DNA of 64,000 nucleotides from Ooceraea biroi (lineage: Eukaryota > Arthropoda > Insecta > Hymenoptera > Formicidae), in NCBI RefSeq assembly GCF_003672135.1, contig NC_039506.1, positions 20,926,497 to 20,990,496 on the forward strand, written 5' to 3'. The position numbers and the translations under genes were made by a program. Below, in pieces: positions 38,701 to 46,580 of this stretch; the stretch's first letter is position 1, and the number at the start of each line of letters is the position of its first letter. The notes beneath the pieces are model-generated. The model was not told the DNA's origin. It saw only the letters and a program-made list of their open reading frames with translations, and ran no database searches.

Positions 38701-38953
38701 CGTTTTTTCAAATTCTTCTCCGAGCATGATGACTCGATAATCATCTCTTTTCTAATCTTCCAGAAGCGCCCGTGGCTTCATGCATATGCGCATCCAGAAG
38801 AACGAGGAGCTGAACGCGTACATCCTGGGCCAGTTCAGCAAGCCGTTCGACAACATACCAGAAATGGTCCGTCATTTCAGCGTGAACCGTCTTCCGATAC
38901 GCGGTGCCGAGCACATGTGTCTCCTGCATCCAGTCATAGTCCAGCTTTTGTAG
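8050..38953 (+). CDS. SH2 domain adapter protein, SHB/SHD/SHE/SHF family (5' partial)
   Basis: Seven exons join in phase: 8050-8169, 12794-12929, 23785-24731, 25568-27185, 37976-38171, 38443-38562 and 38764-38953 (3327 nt, 1108 residues plus TAG). Every intron has GT-AG ends. The last three exons encode an SH2 domain (about residues 1007-1105) starting WYHGSI, with the phosphotyrosine-binding arginine in SYLVRNS, then DYSLSLK, GFMHM and LPIRGAEH. These match vertebrate SHB-type domains, including the preceding LPLE(R/K)Q and the very C-terminal position. The first 87 residues hold five YxxP motifs (YSLP, YSDP, YVEP, YCRP, YTDP), the class of site phosphorylated and bound by other SH2 proteins in SHB. 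The middle is disordered: Q10P10, acidic runs and Ser-rich tracts. By family, it should be a cytoplasmic adapter downstream of receptor tyrosine kinases. The protein is much longer than vertebrate SHB (about 500 residues). The start codon is not in the part I can assemble. Confidence 0.9.
8170..12793. other. Intron of SH2 adapter gene
   Basis: A 4.6-kb intron with a GTGAGT donor and an acceptor ending TCTGTTTGCAG. I see no exon, transposon terminus or structured RNA. The overlapping open frames around 8858-9949 come from CG- and GA-rich sequence. Confidence 0.6.
12794..12929 (+). CDS. SH2 adapter exon B (four YxxP sites)
   Basis: A 136-nt exon, phase 0 in and phase 1 out, followed by GTAAGT. 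It encodes EQYSDPRDSKSKAYVEPG and ends RNYCRPYT. The split codon G|AT gives Asp, which creates YTDP across the junction. EQYSDPRDSK corresponds to the DDYSDPFDAK segment of vertebrate SHB, supporting the family call independently of the SH2 domain. Confidence 0.85.
13361..13393. repeat. (AG)n microsatellite
   Basis: An uninterrupted AG run of about 33 bp, followed by a G-rich GGTGGGAGGGAGG tract. Confidence 0.95.
17739..17773. repeat. (GA)n microsatellite
   Basis: An uninterrupted GA run of about 35 bp inside the large second intron. Confidence 0.95.
20022..20787 (-). mobile_element. Tc1/mariner-type deletion derivative with long TIRs
   Basis: The left end reads TACAGGGTGTCCCGGGTTTT and the right end is its reverse complement (one change in the terminal bases, TGCA for TGTA). 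Both are flanked by TA (20020-20021 and 20788-20789), the mariner target duplication. The inverted arms extend about 150 bp each and include AAATGCTTTATTACAAAG and its complement. At 766 bp it is far too short for a full element. Only a transposase C-terminal remnant remains on the minus strand, so the transposon's 5' end is the right end. Confidence 0.85.
20211..20447 (-). pseudogene. Transposase C-terminal remnant
   Basis: A minus-strand frame of 78 codons ends LARIDVQGQHFEMRH. This matches the usual C-terminus of insect Tc1/mariner-type transposases (a run of helices ending near GGHFE). The catalytic DDE/D core and DNA-binding domain are absent, so it cannot be active. It lies inside the TA-flanked element at 20022-20787. 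Confidence 0.6.
23785..24731 (+). CDS. SH2 adapter exon C (polyQ/polyP, acidic region)
   Basis: A 947-nt exon, phase 1 in and phase 0 out, with GTATTG as donor. It begins with the Asp completed from exon B, then PSASGSSCEDDEDGR. Further on are KYRKSVSLDVPG, a Q10 run (24189-24218) directly followed by P10 (24219-24248), CICT-like TTVCTCVASP followed by an acidic stretch, a basic HQVRKLRRTRR, and a long Glu/Asp tract. The exon ends NHPVLHSQ. It is low-complexity and probably disordered. Reading past 24731 gives intron sequence that runs into a dispersed repeat. Confidence 0.85.
24774..24873 (+). repeat. Dispersed ~100-bp repeat, copy A
   Basis: Starts CTAGTACAACACGGGCGC and continues CGCTATTTTATTTTTCAATATTAATAATG, then ATATGCACAATTAT. 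Copies lie at 35876-35938 and 37553-37651. Two of the three copies sit close to arrays of the 118-bp repeat. Confidence 0.8.
25035..25378 (+). repeat. 118-bp tandem repeat array 3 (three copies)
   Basis: Monomers start near 25040, 25158 and 25276, an exact 118-bp spacing. Copies one and three share a variant segment (GTTTAAA and CTCAGAGGAG/CTTAGAGGAG) not present in copy two, hinting at a higher-order arrangement. Confidence 0.85.
25568..27185 (+). CDS. SH2 adapter exon D (large exon with internal motif repeats)
   Basis: A 1618-nt exon, phase 0 in and phase 1 out, ending at a GTAAGT donor (27186). It encodes a 13-Gln run (25730-25768), HLLLNIRSAPNLPS, four spaced copies of E(I/F)Kx RP-like segments (EIKGRPKTF, EFKDRPREE, EFKGRPHEA, EFKLRTSRR), a Ser-rich tract, Asn-rich NNVASNNTSNTN, and two copies of DLPFDMPKLR. 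The minus-strand frames overlapping it (for example 26548-27108) are shadows. The regular short motifs suggest protein-binding sites, but I do not know their partners. Confidence 0.9.
27362..27433 (+). ncRNA. Candidate pre-miRNA-like hairpin (unverified)
   Basis: A 27-nt arm (27362-27388, starting GTTAAGAGCTACC) pairs with 27407-27433 (ending GTACTTCTTAAC) around an 18-nt A-rich loop. Twenty-three positions are Watson-Crick pairs, three are G-U wobbles and one is a C-C mismatch. Size and shape fit an animal pre-miRNA foldback inside an intron. I do not recognise the sequence as a known miRNA. It could equally be a small decayed inverted repeat. Confidence 0.3.
31580..32540 (-). other. Possible decayed coding region of unknown origin
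   Basis: Several minus-strand frames have protein-like composition. One (32538-32209) contains KWITADNLALRRDIEQALHV and NLSPQQIGMKLMNVC. In another frame directly downstream, a segment reads KARKLELVELLRHLNFAPL before a stop at about 32098. A third frame covers 31843-31580. Stops and frame changes separate them and no splice sites join them convincingly. I do not recognise a family, and chance open frames are possible. Confidence 0.2.
35778..35875. mobile_element. 98-bp palindromic MITE
   Basis: The arms 35778-35820 (starting GGCTGCGTTCCGATATTCA) and 35833-35875 are near-perfect reverse complements around a 12-bp loop that contains TCACGTGA. CTAG flanks both ends (35774-35777 and 35876-35879), consistent with a 4-bp target duplication. 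The right CTAG is the start of the dispersed ~100-bp repeat, so the MITE seems to have inserted into that repeat. The transposon superfamily is not certain. Confidence 0.75.
35876..35938 (+). repeat. Dispersed repeat, copy B (truncated)
   Basis: CTAGTACAACACAGGCGCGCGC followed by TATTTTATTTTTCAATGTTAATAATG, matching copies A and C but ending at AATAATAATAC. A MITE interrupts its left edge. Confidence 0.75.
36926..37545 (+). repeat. 118-bp tandem repeat array 4 (five copies)
   Basis: Five monomers start near 36970, 37084, 37203, 37322 and 37441 (periods 114, 119, 119 and 119 bp), preceded by a partial unit. Same orientation as the other three arrays. Differences between copies are scattered point changes such as CCTAGAG/CCTATAG. 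Confidence 0.9.
37553..37651 (+). repeat. Dispersed ~100-bp repeat, copy C
   Basis: CCAGTACAACACAGGCGCGCGC through ATATGCACAATTATGAT, closely matching copy A. It directly follows the five-copy tandem array, whereas at the 24.8-kb locus the block precedes the array. Confidence 0.8.
37976..38171 (+). CDS. SH2 adapter exon E (linker into SH2 domain)
   Basis: A 196-nt exon, phase 1 in and phase 2 out, with acceptor CTCATTTCAG and donor GTAAGT. It is Gly/Leu-rich, with KMTLNLDAGG and KKPGGLSLGLPLEIS, and ends VDVELPLERQ. That last segment aligns with the VPLEKQ sequence just before the SH2 domain in vertebrate SHB. Confidence 0.85.
38443..38562 (+). CDS. SH2 adapter exon F (N-terminal half of SH2)
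   Basis: A 120-nt exon with phase 2 at both ends, acceptor CCTCTTCCAG and donor GTGAGT. It encodes WYHGSITRIEAEGLL, then GSYLVRNSEST with the FLVR arginine, and DYSLSLK. The domain is intact at all positions I can judge. Confidence 0.95.
38764..38953 (+). CDS. SH2 adapter terminal exon G (C-terminal half of SH2)
   Basis: Begins by completing a Lys codon, then SARGFMHMRIQKNEE, YILGQFSKPFDNIPEMV, NRLPIRGAEHMCLLHP and VIVQLL before TAG. The protein ends directly after the SH2 domain, as in SHB-family members. The acceptor is TAATCTTCCAG. Confidence 0.95.
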
Positions 38954-41522
38954 CGCATTTATCGTAGCGCCATTTAAAGGCGCTGTGTGAGACTCTTTTG
39001 ATAATTCGCTTTTCCCCTTTCACGAGTGCGACGAGTGCCGAAGCGCGCGACTGCGAGTGCGAGTATTAGAAGCTCGCGACACGAAGCGCCGAGCAAATGT
39101 CGACACGCGTTACACTACGGGGAATACTGTTATTCTCCGTACGAGGCAGGTCTTCCGAGCGATACGTGGTTGACTTCCTGCGGAATCCGCCGCATCACAA
39201 TTCGCATTCGCTTCTGGTCGAATGGACCGCACGAAGAGCGCCGGAGATAATGGACAATAATGGCATCGACGGGGAACAGCGCAACGCCCTGAAATGTTGG
39301 TATGAGTACAGTACAAAAGTATAAATGGTCAACGAGAGGGAGAGAGAGCGAAGCTACTCAACGTTACGCAGTTACGATCGATCGGACGGCAACGTCCGGG
39401 TGCCTGCAATTTATCGGGAGACACCATAGCGCTTCACCTGCGTGAAAAGTCCCGCTAGGTCGCTCACAGTGAGGAAGCTTCCACAACACGCTCGTCTTTT
39501 CGACAACATTTTATCTTTGCCTGTATGCGGCCGATTTTCCGCTTCGCGATGGAGCTCGAATTGTGGCGGGCACATATCTGGGCTCGAGAATGCTGAAATC
39601 GACGGACGCGCTTCGTCTTCCGCGAGACATCGCGCAAACCTACCTCATAGGCAAGCACACGCGTCGCGGCACGACGTATGGACGAACGTTGCGAACTATT
39701 GAAGACACTTTGATGGCAGATTAGTCGAGATGGATATTCAGGATATACCGGAAGCGGACGCGAACCGCTTGGCGGCAGTAATCGTTCGCAATCGGCATTC
39801 GCGAGCCTCGCAAGGGGTTGCGAATTCGGAATCGACGATTCTGAGATGTATACGCAAGATTGATCTCGAGGAAGCGTCCAGAAAGAGAAAGAGAGAGTTC
39901 GCCAGCTTATTTGTACGTGTACAGATGTTCCTCGAGGCTACTAAGCAAGTAAGCACCTATGAAAGAAACTAGATGGAATCAGAAAGGAAACTTAACGTAA
40001 TTTAAGAAAACGGGAAACAAGAGTGGGTAATACGTACTTAGGTTTAACAGAAACGTGAACGCAGCCCGACGTGGCGCGCGAGCCGGAGGAGCCAAAGTAG
40101 AGCTAATCCTAATTAACGCCCGGTCGATTTTTAGAGTGCGGGCGCGTAGAGGATCGGGAGAGATGAGCGCGGTGAGCGCTTTGGAAAATGCCAAACTTTA
40201 CTTCTAATCATAATCGTTTAGTCAGGGTTTAGTTTTATCCGTCGTCGTTGATAAGCGATTAGGCGTAGATCGATAAGAGCGGCCGCAATTTGGATCGGTG
40301 TCGATCGCGAGAGTCGAGAAGAGAGTTTCCTGAGTAATCCTGAGAAAACTATAGGAGATGGCAATGACGATGACGTCTTCGCAGAGTCAAGAGAACGTAA
40401 ACGAGAACAGAGAGATGGACGATCGAAGAGTCAGCCAGTCTGAATGATCGGTGGCTCGTCTCACCCGAGTCATCCGTCCGACAGTCCCAGATTCGTGGGT
40501 GATTTTTGCGATAGGATCGTGCAACCGATACATATTTTTTCATGTGATATTAATTTGTTACAGAGAATAGCCTAGTTTCACCTGTGATCTGTTACTTAGT
40601 TCCCCTTGCCGCGTGCGTTCGCGCGCGATAATAATGAATAATAATTGTAAACTTGTGCTGTTACATCGCGTAGCCGGCAACGATCAGGCGCGTCGATCAG
40701 GCGCGACGACGACGAGAGAGAAAGAGAGAGAGAGACGTCCGTGGTGTTACAATAATTTCTCGAGTTAGGGATTCGATTCGCGCGGAACTGGTTGTGAGCG
40801 AATTTTTCTGTTAGCGCGAGCGTGGTGCGCGCAGAACGAGCAGCGGTTTCGCTTAGCGTTAATTAGTGACGTAGGAATCTGCAATGACGGGTAGCGAGTG
40901 CCAGGCCTTCATCCTTTAGAACAGACGACAGTTTTTCAATCGGTATTACGCGCATGAACGAGACGCATTGGTTTACTGATTGCACGCAACATTCAAATCC
41001 TGACCGCGGAAGTACTTGAATTGATGCTTAAATTATATACTTGAACACTTGATTATGTACGTGAACCACGTGCGAGGCACTCTCTACTTTCGCGTCCATT
41101 TAGGTTGAGTGTAATAATTCGTACGTCGTACTTTAAGCTGCCAGTATTATTAACTGTAATCGATAATGCATATCCATGTTAACGTTTAAGACATTATTAT
41201 TGCCCCTCCCCGTCCCCGTTCCCTCCACCCTCGCCCCGCAGCCCAGATCATCGAAAACCGTAATCTACGTGCGTTGATTTCGTATTATATTCATTGCGTT
41301 GTGTCGTTGCGTGTGATGACGATGAGGTACGCCTCGTGCGTTGGCGTTGGTCTGATATCGGCGTGATATCGTAGAGAGCTGTAACTGCTACGACTAATTC
41401 TAGACTCCGTAGATTATGGGACGCTGCTACTTACCGTGAGGTAGTACGTTAATTATACATGGTAGACACTAACTTGTAGATACTTCCTGTACCTTGAGAT
41501 TTGTATGAAGTAGCACCTAGAG

Positions 41523-41564
41523 ACACACACACACGTATACATAAATATATATATATATATATAT
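41523..41564. repeat. (AC)n and (TA)n microsatellites
   Basis: An AC run at 41523-41534, a short spacer, then a TA run at 41545-41564. Confidence 0.9.
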
Positions 41565-41831
41565 TACTATGAAAGAGGAATACCATAGCGGGTAGTCGTT
41601 TGTAGGGTACATATTATGGTGTAAGATCGAGCTGACAAGCGGAGTGAATCCGACGAATATCCCTGAGCGCCGTGCGCATCCTTTACGGATCCCGGCCGGC
41701 GATGTGCAATATTCCGATGCGGTCGCCTGACGTGAAGTACGATCCGATATTTTTGTTTCGGCAGGCAGACCACCGATGTTCCAAATCGACTTCACTAGAT
41801 AGTCTTGTGTACTCTGGAAATCTCTCTTAAT

Positions 41832-41837
41832 AATAAA
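41832..41837 (+). terminator. Candidate polyadenylation signal
   Basis: AATAAA downstream of the SH2 adapter gene, about 170 bp before the candidate signal of the convergent gene. Assignment is by position only. Confidence 0.35.
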
Positions 41838-42008
41838 ACATTTAATAACTGCATGTCGCGTCCGTAATCTTCCTGCTTGAAGCATCATAGTCCTTTTATG
41901 TGAGATTTTCTATGTACAATTTTATACGAAAGATTCTGCAAGATTGTACAGTACGTATCGTTGCGAAAAAAGGATCCAGAAATATTAATGATCACCGTGT
42001 TATATTTG

Positions 42009-42014
42009 TTTATT
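42009..42014 (-). terminator. Candidate polyadenylation signal, minus strand
   Basis: TTTATT on the plus strand, that is AATAAA on the minus strand, 43 bp beyond the TAA stop of the DUF4795 gene. This would give a very short 3' UTR. Confidence 0.5.
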
Positions 42015-42056
42015 AGAAATTTTCCGTGTGTTTCGTGCGTAGTTGTATTATTTGAG

Positions 42057-42176
42057 TTATTCTTCTACCGCTTCGTTCGTCTCGAATATCACAGTTTCAT
42101 CCTCAACGGGTACGAGTGGAGTAATTAATGAATCAATGTCCTCCAGTGTGGGTGGTTTTGGACGCATTTCCACGAT
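42057..42176 (-). CDS. DUF4795 gene terminal exon
   Basis: Thirty-nine codons plus TAA: IVEMRPKPPTLEDIDS then an acidic tail ending FETNEAVEE. It is preceded by two small exons (42621-42552 and 42348-42272) rich in Arg/Ser/Pro. All phases agree. Confidence 0.85.
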   Translation of the reverse strand: MVEMRPKPPTLEDIDSLITPLVPVEDETVIFETNEAVEE

Positions 42177-45100
42177 CTGTATCAGATTAATTACATTCGA
42201 TGAGTTTTACATTTTCGATATTTAGGAAAAAAAATAACGCAAAATAATACTGGTTTAATAAAATAACGTACTGGTTTCTCCGCCGGAATAAGTTCCAATA
42301 TTCTGGGTTCTCTCGAATTGTCCGAATGCCTCCTCGAAGTCCGCTTGTCTGTGCAATTCGAGATACAAAAAATATGTAATACTTGAGTGTTAATTTAATA
42401 ATTACGTATTATTATACACAATGCCTTCAAGAGAGAGAACATACATATTAAATTCTTTAAATTATATTATACCACGATTTCCTGTTAAGGACGGAGAGTA
42501 AATTCCGCGTGAATATAAATTACTAAATATAAAATAGTGTTGTTCACTCACGAGATCCGTTGTTTCGCCTGGATGGAAGAGGAGCTTTACGAACCGGCGT
42601 GGAAGCAGACGGCGCACGTTCCTAAGAGATTTGAGAGAGAGGAATACTATAGTTGGCGAAACGAAATGAGCACTTGAATTGTTTATGACAATCGCATTCA
42701 TAGTCACCGTAAGTCGAGCCTCCTCGCTACTTTGACTCTCCCAGCAAGCCGGTCCGCAGACATCCAGCTTACCCGACATCAGCCGACTGCGATACGTTTG
42801 CCTGTCTTTACCCCTTATTAGACCATCCGTTAGTTGCACCACCTCGGGTCCCCATTGCGACAGGAAGTGTCCCACCCGTATGACCCTTTGCTGAGGCGTC
42901 GTGATCGTGTGACTTCCGCCACAGTATCGATTGCAGAGGTGATTTCTAATACATCAGACTTATTAAATTTGAGGTACTAACGTTAATTAAGTCATCGTCA
43001 TGTTAATTAAAAAGTTTGAAGTTTCGTAAGCTTTTCCGAGGAAATTCGTGAAATTTTTCGAGTTTTACAAATGTATCTCAATGTCGGAAAACTTATGATA
43101 AATTGATAAATGTTATTTTCTCTGATGTAGCTTCTATTTCTTGAGATTCAGAATATAATATTGCGTCCAGGTTACTTCCAGATCGTGGAAACGAGAGAAA
43201 CGTCGGGGGATTGGTTACCTGGGAGTCTTCGCGAGCGTCTCCTCCCTCGCTGTCTTTATTTTCCTAGTTTCATCTTGCATCGCCGCCTCAAATTGGATCA
43301 TATTTCTGCTGTGCGGCAATCTTCTCTGCTGCTTGCGAACTTGGTCCAATTCGTACGTGAGATAGGGCTTCATGCTGGTAGTGCAGGGCAATGGATCGGT
43401 GCGGAACTTAGCGACTTCCTCCGTCTTCATCACGACGTCCTTGTCGCACGATATGCATTGAACGTCTCTGAACGAAGAGGAATGGTATCGACATCAAAAT
43501 CTCTTCTCGAAATCTGATTCGCGTGTCTGAATGTACTTACCTAAGCAATTTCTTCGTGCCGGCTGCCTCGATCTCGCGCTTTGCCTCGATCATGCTCTTC
43601 AGTTTCTCCTGAAGAGATTTCAACTTATTGTTCACGAAATCCTTGAGTGGCATCATCTCCCCTCTGTCCGCCTTGCCAGCGATTTCGTTCTGCACCTCGT
43701 CGAGCGCTTGTTGCCAGATTGATTCTTGCTTGGTCAATTTGTCAATCGCCTCCTCGAGTCCGCGCGCGAGATCCTCGCAAGCAGCGTCAAATTGATCATG
43801 TGATACCTATAGCAATTTTCATAGTTTTAAAAAAGATTTAATTACATTGATTATTAATTTGTGGCAGGAGAGTAAACGTTAACGAATCTAATAATTATTT
43901 ATACCTTTCTATTCACAGTTTGTGCATCCGCTTTCTCGGCCAAAGCGTCCTCGAGATCCTCTTTGTCTGCCTTAACTGTTTTCAGAACCTCTATTTGTTC
44001 CAGCAGTTCCTATGGCAAAATCAATTGCAATTACAATAAAACGATTGTAATAAATTATTGAGCTAAACAACATAAAATGCAAGGTAATAATTTAAATTTA
44101 AATTTGGTTTTGATTAATTACTTTTTAATGCAAAAATATTACTAAAAGATCGTACGTTAATATGCGTTTCTCGTTTCTCCTTATCATCGAGCAGATTGTC
44201 CGTGGATTCTTCGAGTTTCTTCATATTCATTTGGATTTCCTGCATCTTTGTGTGTAGCCTGTCAATGTCGCTGTCGTGTGCCTTGTCCGTCGCTTGCACG
44301 TCGTCCATTTTCTCCGACAACAGACGGATTTCGTTTTCCAACGCGACCATGTCTTCGGTAATTTCGTTCAAGACTTTGCCGTGAGTCGTTGCTACATTTT
44401 TTACGACGTCCATGTACTGCTCCAAGTTTGTGACGTCGCTCACTTCGATCATTCTTTCGAGATCTGTAATTGTTTCCGCAGCAGAGGGTCTTTCTGGCAT
44501 TAGTGGTGCACCGACAATCATCTCCACAGGTGCACCGACAACCGTCTCCACAGGTGCACCGACAACCGTCTCCACAGGTGCCTTCATCCTCGGAGGTGTT
44601 TTCACGGGTGATTCAATCTCTATTCAAAGATAATATGTAATAAATTAAATTAAATTAAATACAAAAGAAGATTAATAAAAGGTAGATATATAAAATTATT
44701 CAATTTGTTTTAGACTTACGTAGAACTTTTTCCTTGAGATCGTTTAACTCCTGTTGCATCCGAGCTACATCTGTTTTCAATGTGTCAACGTCTTGGCGTA
44801 TTTGTATTATTTCAGTGTTATCTAAAAATATTATATTATTTTTCCTCAACTCACACAATAAAATTTAAAATGTTTCAAACATTTCGATAATCATTGTACT
44901 ACAAATTCATTAAAGACCGGCTTAAAGATAACGTACTTAACATTACTTCAATTTAAAATAACTTAAATGAAATAAAACTTTTGCAGGAAATCGTTAAATT
45001 CTATTTGAAATTTGTGTTATCCACCTTACCAACAAATACTGGGTGATCAGCAGGTTTCTCAGCTACCACTCTGGGAATTTCTCCTGCTCTTTCTTCTTTC

Positions 45101-46580
45101 TCGTGAACTGGTACGATTCCTGCATCGGTTGCTGCCATTTCTGCTGCTGCTGCTGCTTCTACTTCTTCTACTACTGCTGCTGCTGCTTCTGCTTCTGCCA
45201 CTGCTCTTTCTGCCACTGCTACTACTGTTGGTTCCATTGCTTCTGCTGCGTTTGCTGCTACATCCGTACCAACAGTTGGCTGTGCATCTTCGGTCAAGAC
45301 CTTGGTAATCTCTTGCCTTCTACCTTCTACTTGGTTGCAGGTACACCTTTGTTCTATCTTGGAGACCTTGTCTTTGAGTTCATTCAACCTCGTATCGATC
45401 AATGAAGTGTCCAGCATTGTAATTACGCCGCTGTCACCTTTCATCACATCTTGCACCATCGTCGTGAGCTGCAGCAACATTAAGTTTAGGTTTTGTATTC
45501 TTTTCACTTATCTTTTATCAAAGTATTAGCGCAAATATCATCCGTAAAATCTATGAGATCAGCAAGCGGTATACCTTATCGATACCTTGTTCGCTCGCGT
45601 CCAATCGCTTATTGATATTAATGAACTGCCAGACATCTGCGACGGGATCCGTGAGGCGGCCTTTCAAACGTTCGATGACTTCCGGCGTCCCAGATAGCTC
45701 CTCCAGAGCTTGATACTGCTGTTGCAGTTGCTTCACCTGTCATATATAATTAATCAAATTATTTAAGTTTTTAACAATACATAATATCTATACATTTGAA
45801 AACAAAGAAATATGCTTTGTTCTGCTCACAGACTGTTCAAGTTCTTTAAATGCTATTGCCGTAGGCAAGACCCCATTTATGGCGGGTTCCACGAAAATGA
45901 CAGTCTCAGCTTCACCCACTTTTTCGGGACCCATTTGCTGCCTCATTCCTTTCGTTACTTTTACTGTGTCTACAGTAGCTAGAGGAGTATCTAAATTAAA
46001 TAATATTTTATTTTACTTTATTTTTCTGTGCACTGCGACTTGGAAAATATAAAATCACAAGATTCGTTACCTTCTGTGAATACCTCAACCTCCAAACCAT
46101 CATCTTCTCTCATCCGTTGCGACACTTTGCCGGTACCGTCGGTAATACTGTACTCGTGAAGTTGAAGGGTGGGTTCAAGCTTCGAGGACGTTACCATCGT
46201 CTGTAACAACCCTCGCGTGAACATACGCAACGGGATTACTGCTCTCTTTTATTAGTCGAGCACATGATTCATGTTACTTTGATACGATCTGCGTGTTCGC
46301 CGCGATACTCCACTTTGGCGGCCCGCAAATTGATCTGATGCAGTAAAACGTGAAGGAAATTGTGGAGAATGTTGAAATTGACCACGCCGATCTGAAACCG
46401 ACGATTTGATCGCATCGCAGTGGAGTCTGCTTGTATTTGTCTTTCTTTAAGTCACAGCTTTACCTCTGGTGTTCCGAGGGCGAGATCGAGCATTTGAGGG
46501 AGAGAAAGTTGCAGGCTGACCACATCGATGTTAGCTGCAGAAACTTCCTGCGCTGGCATTTGCACGGCATTCGCAGCCAT
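42057..46580 (-). CDS. C16orf96/QRICH2-like coiled-coil protein (DUF4795 family)
   Basis: Fifteen minus-strand exons: 46580-46464, 46391-46278, 46200-46071, 45992-45830, 45736-45575, 45468-45030, 44821-44720, 44619-44156, 44009-43905, 43806-43541, 43467-43219, 42945-42708, 42621-42552, 42348-42272 and 42176-42057. All have GT-AG introns. ATG at 46580 opens MAANAVQMPAQ. The N-terminal LALGTPE/IGVVNFNILHNFLHVLLHQI matches the start of C16orf96/QRICH2. A second conserved part is LEELSGTPEV...DPVADVWQF. Exons 9-12 give the DUF4795 region: long coiled coils with KADKEDLEDALAEKAD and VSHDQFDAACEDL, then CISCDKDVVM, MKPYLTYELDQVR and NRYCGGSHTIT. The protein is about 938 residues if a one-base gap in exon 4 is an error. 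QRICH2 in mammals is a sperm flagellar protein, so a cilium/sperm role is inferred. The gene converges on the SH2 adapter gene. Confidence 0.88.
42708..42945 (-). CDS. DUF4795 gene exon 12 (CGGSHT motif)
   Basis: Eighty codons including the split one: RNHLCNRYCGGSHTITTPQQ, then a helix, LIRGKDRQTYRSRL (like the DGHIYKGR segment of the vertebrate proteins) and CGPACWESQSSEEARLT. I chose the GTGACT donor at 42707 because exon 13 then reads through in phase 0 to the end. An earlier GTAAGC in the sequence leads to a stop. Confidence 0.8.
43219..43467 (-). CDS. DUF4795 gene exon 11 (CISC motif)
   Basis: Starts DVQCISCDKDVVMKTEE and contains PCTTSMKPYLTYELDQVRKQQ. CISC plus the CNRYCGGSH of exon 12 may form a metal-binding site; that is inference from Cys spacing. 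Phase 2 in and 2 out. Confidence 0.9.
43541..43806 (-). CDS. DUF4795 gene exon 10 (core of DUF4795)
   Basis: Encodes VSHDQFDAACEDLARGLEE, then KQESIWQQALDEVQNEIAGK and KREIEAAGTKKLL, ending in phase 2 at GTAAGT. The vertebrate family has the same order: VSRxQFD, a helix with a W, then AAGxKxxLL leading into the CxSC motif of the next exon. Confidence 0.9.
44156..44619 (-). CDS. DUF4795 gene exon 8 (24-bp repeats and coiled coil)
   Basis: Begins QIESPVKTPPRMK, then three copies of GAPVE(T/M)(V/I)V encoded by a 24-bp tandem repeat (44505-44576). It continues into a long heptad-rich coiled coil (IRLLSEKMDDVQATDKAHD, LHTKMQEIQMNMKKLEE). It starts at a CTTTGAATAG acceptor and ends before GTACGA, phase 0 out. 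Confidence 0.85.
44505..44576 (-). repeat. 24-bp coding tandem repeat (three units)
   Basis: GGTGCACCGACAA(C/T)C(A/G)TCTCCACA repeated three times on the plus strand, followed by the start of a fourth unit. On the coding strand it gives an eight-residue repeat GAPVE(T/M)(V/I)V. Two units are identical, indicating recent expansion. Confidence 0.9.
45030..45468 (-). CDS. DUF4795 gene exon 6 (Ala/Glu-rich linker)
   Basis: A 439-nt exon starting LTTMVQDVMKGDSGV and ending HPVFV before GTAAGG. The middle encodes an Ala/Glu/Val run (AEAEAAAAVVEEVEAAAAAE) from GCT/GCA-type codons, which appears on the plus strand as a spurious Leu-rich frame. The segment carries RLNELKDKVSKIEQRCTCNQ, a likely coiled coil followed by CTC. 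Confidence 0.85.
45830..45992 (-). CDS. DUF4795 gene exon 4 with apparent one-base frameshift
   Basis: Entering from exon 3 (leftover G) the frame reads DTPLATVDTVKK and then hits TAA at 45955-45953. One base later the frame reads VTKGMRQQMGPEKVGEAETVIF to a GTGAGC donor in phase 0, exactly as exon 5 requires. The switch coincides with a six-base A run on the coding strand (45964-45959). Seven As would make the whole 15-exon CDS divisible by three. No alternative splice pair I tried keeps both frames with good sites. Confidence 0.75.
46464..46580 (-). CDS. DUF4795 gene exon 1
   Basis: Thirty-nine codons from the ATG to a GTAAAG donor, ending LSLPQMLDLALGTPE. It joins in phase 0 to exon 2 (46391-46278, IGVVNFNILHNFLHV). 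This is the same junction of an acidic/Pro turn and a VVNFxxLHxLLH helix seen at the N-terminus of the vertebrate relatives, which supports this ATG as the true start. Confidence 0.8.

Larger units (their letters stand above)
38954..41850 (+). other. Probable long 3' UTR of the SH2 adapter gene
   Basis: No exon is visible between the SH2 stop codon and the end of the convergent gene at 42057. The first AATAAA I notice on the plus strand is at 41832-41837, which would give a 3' UTR of about 2.9 kb. It includes an AC/TA microsatellite (41523-41564). That the whole stretch is transcribed is inference. Confidence 0.35.

Noticed and set aside
45012..45308. Leu-rich plus-strand frame resembling a membrane protein
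   Set aside because: It is the complement of the Ala/Glu-rich exon 6 of the minus-strand DUF4795 gene.
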